From Belliella pelovolcani (GTDB lineage: Bacteria; Bacteroidota; Bacteroidia; Cytophagales; Cyclobacteriaceae), in NCBI RefSeq assembly GCF_900156785.1, contig NZ_FTOP01000007.1:154917-218916 (forward strand): a stretch of 64,000 nucleotides of DNA. Direction: 5' to 3'. How positions within the stretch are numbered: the first letter of the stretch is position 1; every line of letters starts with the position of its first letter. Positions 63,302 to 64,000 of the stretch are shown here, piece after piece. The translations under genes and the position numbers were made by a program. The notes under the pieces are model-generated. The model made no database searches and had not been told where the DNA came from. It saw nothing but the letters and a program-made list of their open reading frames with translations.

Positions 63302-63754
63302 CTAAATTCATCGTTATATCTTTCAAAATTGATTTTACATGATTCGATTTTGAAAGAACTGAAAAAGCAAAAAGATCTAAAAAGTTCCAAATTGAGCAAT
63401 CAGAGCACTTTATTTATCAAATATTTGTTTAAAACTCTTTCAAAAGCCCCCTCGAATGACGAGGTGGGCTTTTTGATTTTTGGTCAAAAAACAACCAAAT
63501 TTTTCAAAATTCCCCCCATTTAAGTTGCGTCATCCGTGGAGTCATTTTTTTTAGAAAAAAAGACGCAACGAAACATGGATAACCAACTGAATATGAACAT
63601 GTTCCAAGATCGAACATCTTGCGTTATGAACGTCATTTTAGTATGTTTAATAGTTAAAAAAAATGCCATGTTAGATTCAAGTTTCGGAATGTTTTTCTTT
63701 TTGAAAACCTCCAAATCAAAAAAATCTCAAAACTCGTTTGTCTATTGCAAAAAA
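63302..63754. other. Spacer between tRNA-Arg and the IS21-family element
   Basis: About 450 AT-rich bases with no convincing gene. It contains a terminator at 63442-63475 and an 8-bp inverted repeat, GTTGCGTC (63524-63531) with GACGCAAC (63562-63569). A weak echo, TTGCGTTATGAACGTCATTTT, lies near 63620. Confidence 0.5.
63442..63475 (+). terminator. Terminator after tRNA-Arg
   Basis: AAAAGCCC and GGGCTTTT form the outer stem, with TCG/CGA inside around AATGA, and T follow. It is about 140 bases after the tRNA. Confidence 0.7.
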
Positions 63755-63762
63755 TGATGAAG

Positions 63763-63846
63763 TTGACCCCCAGTTGACGATTTAAATTGACCCCCAGCTG
63801 GTGATGCAAATTGACCCCCAGCTGGTGATGTAAACTACCCCCCGTC
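63763..63846 (+). repeat. 24-bp iterons at the IS21 end
   Basis: Units at 63763, 63787 and 63811 share TTGACCCCCAG(C/T)TG and end in GATG(C/T)AAA or a close variant. A fourth unit has changed to CTACCCCCCGTC. They are probably transposase-binding sites. Confidence 0.85.
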
Positions 63847-63918
63847 AAAAGTTATTTTTTTGGAATGGAATAGGAAGCTTTTAAGTCCTGTTAGGAGTGC
63901 AAACTATTAAGCATTCCC

Positions 63919-64000
63919 ATGGCCAATCGCACTCTTACCATGAACAAGATCAAACAAATTTTACGAGGCCATTTTGATGGCCATGGCTCCAAGCAGCTCA
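63919..64000 (+). CDS. istA: IS21-family transposase IstA, N-terminal fragment (continues beyond window)
   Basis: The 27 visible codons read MANRTLTMNKIKQILRGHFD and continue with GHGSKQL. The KIKQILR...G-S-KQ pattern is the start of the helix-turn-helix in IstA proteins. The second Met (codon 8) is an alternative start. The integrase core and the IstB helper lie outside the window. Confidence 0.75.
   Translation, partial: MANRTLTMNKIKQILRGHFDGHGSKQL

Larger units (their letters stand above)
63755..64000 (+). mobile_element. Left end of an IS21-family insertion sequence, truncated by the window
   Basis: Three direct 24-bp repeats beginning TTGACCCCC start at 63763, 63787 and 63811, and a degenerate fourth starts at about 63835. 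Multiple terminal repeats of this sort are characteristic of IS21-family ends. They are followed by the start of an IstA-like transposase. The exact left boundary is not certain; TGATGAAG near 63755 is a candidate. Confidence 0.75.

Noticed and set aside
63536..63757. 73-codon frame before the IS21 end
   Set aside because: Begins in a T/A-rich inverted repeat and has no recognisable feature. Minus-strand frames over the iterons are repeats only.
63763..63846. CRISPR-like array
   Set aside because: The 24-bp units are contiguous with no unique spacers and sit at an IS21 end. No cas genes are present.

Overview
The window looks like chromosome of a member of the Bacteroidota, most likely Cytophagales and close to the Algoriphagus/Cyclobacterium group. 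The signs are two SusC/SusD pairs, T9SS type A and type B sorting domains, a giant SprB-repeat protein followed by a PorP/SprF protein, many short lipoproteins, AT-rich spacers and several TAnnTTTG promoter elements. The genus is an inference from gene content; there is no rRNA gene to confirm it.

Layout. 1-4300: tail of a T9SS-secreted protein, a PlsC-like acyltransferase, a GAF histidine kinase and a geranylgeranyl-reductase-type flavoprotein. 4321-9434: a SusC/SusD pair with a small lipoprotein and no enzymes beside it. 9887-12112: a K+-dependent membrane pyrophosphatase. 12595-42081: a pectin/uronate utilisation region. 42159-42620: a GreA/GreB-like protein. 43065-53800: a 3228-residue SprB-repeat protein with its PorP/SprF partner. 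53804-57904: a DUF2490 protein and an NAD-salvage set (pncA, a PRPP synthetase, pncB). 58109-59904: two tandem paralogous lipoproteins. 59972-63301: a DMT transporter, a LolD-like ATPase, sucC and tRNA-Arg(UCG). 63755-64000: the left end of an IS21-family element, cut by the window edge.

The pectin region reads as one nearly complete pathway. Outside or at the cell surface: pectin methylesterase (CE8), an acetylesterase (CE12), polygalacturonase (GH28), two PL1 pectate lyases, a GH105 unsaturated-uronyl hydrolase, a DUF4861 protein and a DUF4957/DUF5123-type lipoprotein. Transport: SusC/SusD in the outer membrane and a TRAP transporter in the inner membrane. Cytoplasm: KduI and KduD convert unsaturated uronate to 2-keto-3-deoxygluconate (KDG); UxaC, UxaB and UxaA convert galacturonate to the same KDG; KdgK and Eda split it to pyruvate and glyceraldehyde-3-phosphate. 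A LacI-family regulator lies inside the kdu-uxa operon. Five 16-bp imperfect palindromes with consensus GCGCAATCGATTGCAT lie in the three control regions of this region, and a sixth match lies inside the GH105 coding sequence. This is a good candidate for the regulator's operator set.

Small mobile or repetitive elements are a 267-bp MITE-like inverted-repeat element after uxaA, a short dispersed GC-rich hairpin repeat in three spacers, and 24-bp iterons at the IS21 end. No CRISPR array, rRNA operon, replication origin or phage was seen. I do not see a clearly unprecedented system. The least-described parts are the DUF4861 and DUF4957-type proteins of the pectin locus, the tandem lipoproteins at 58-60 kb, the PRPP synthetase placed inside an NAD-salvage operon, and the 37-repeat surface protein.
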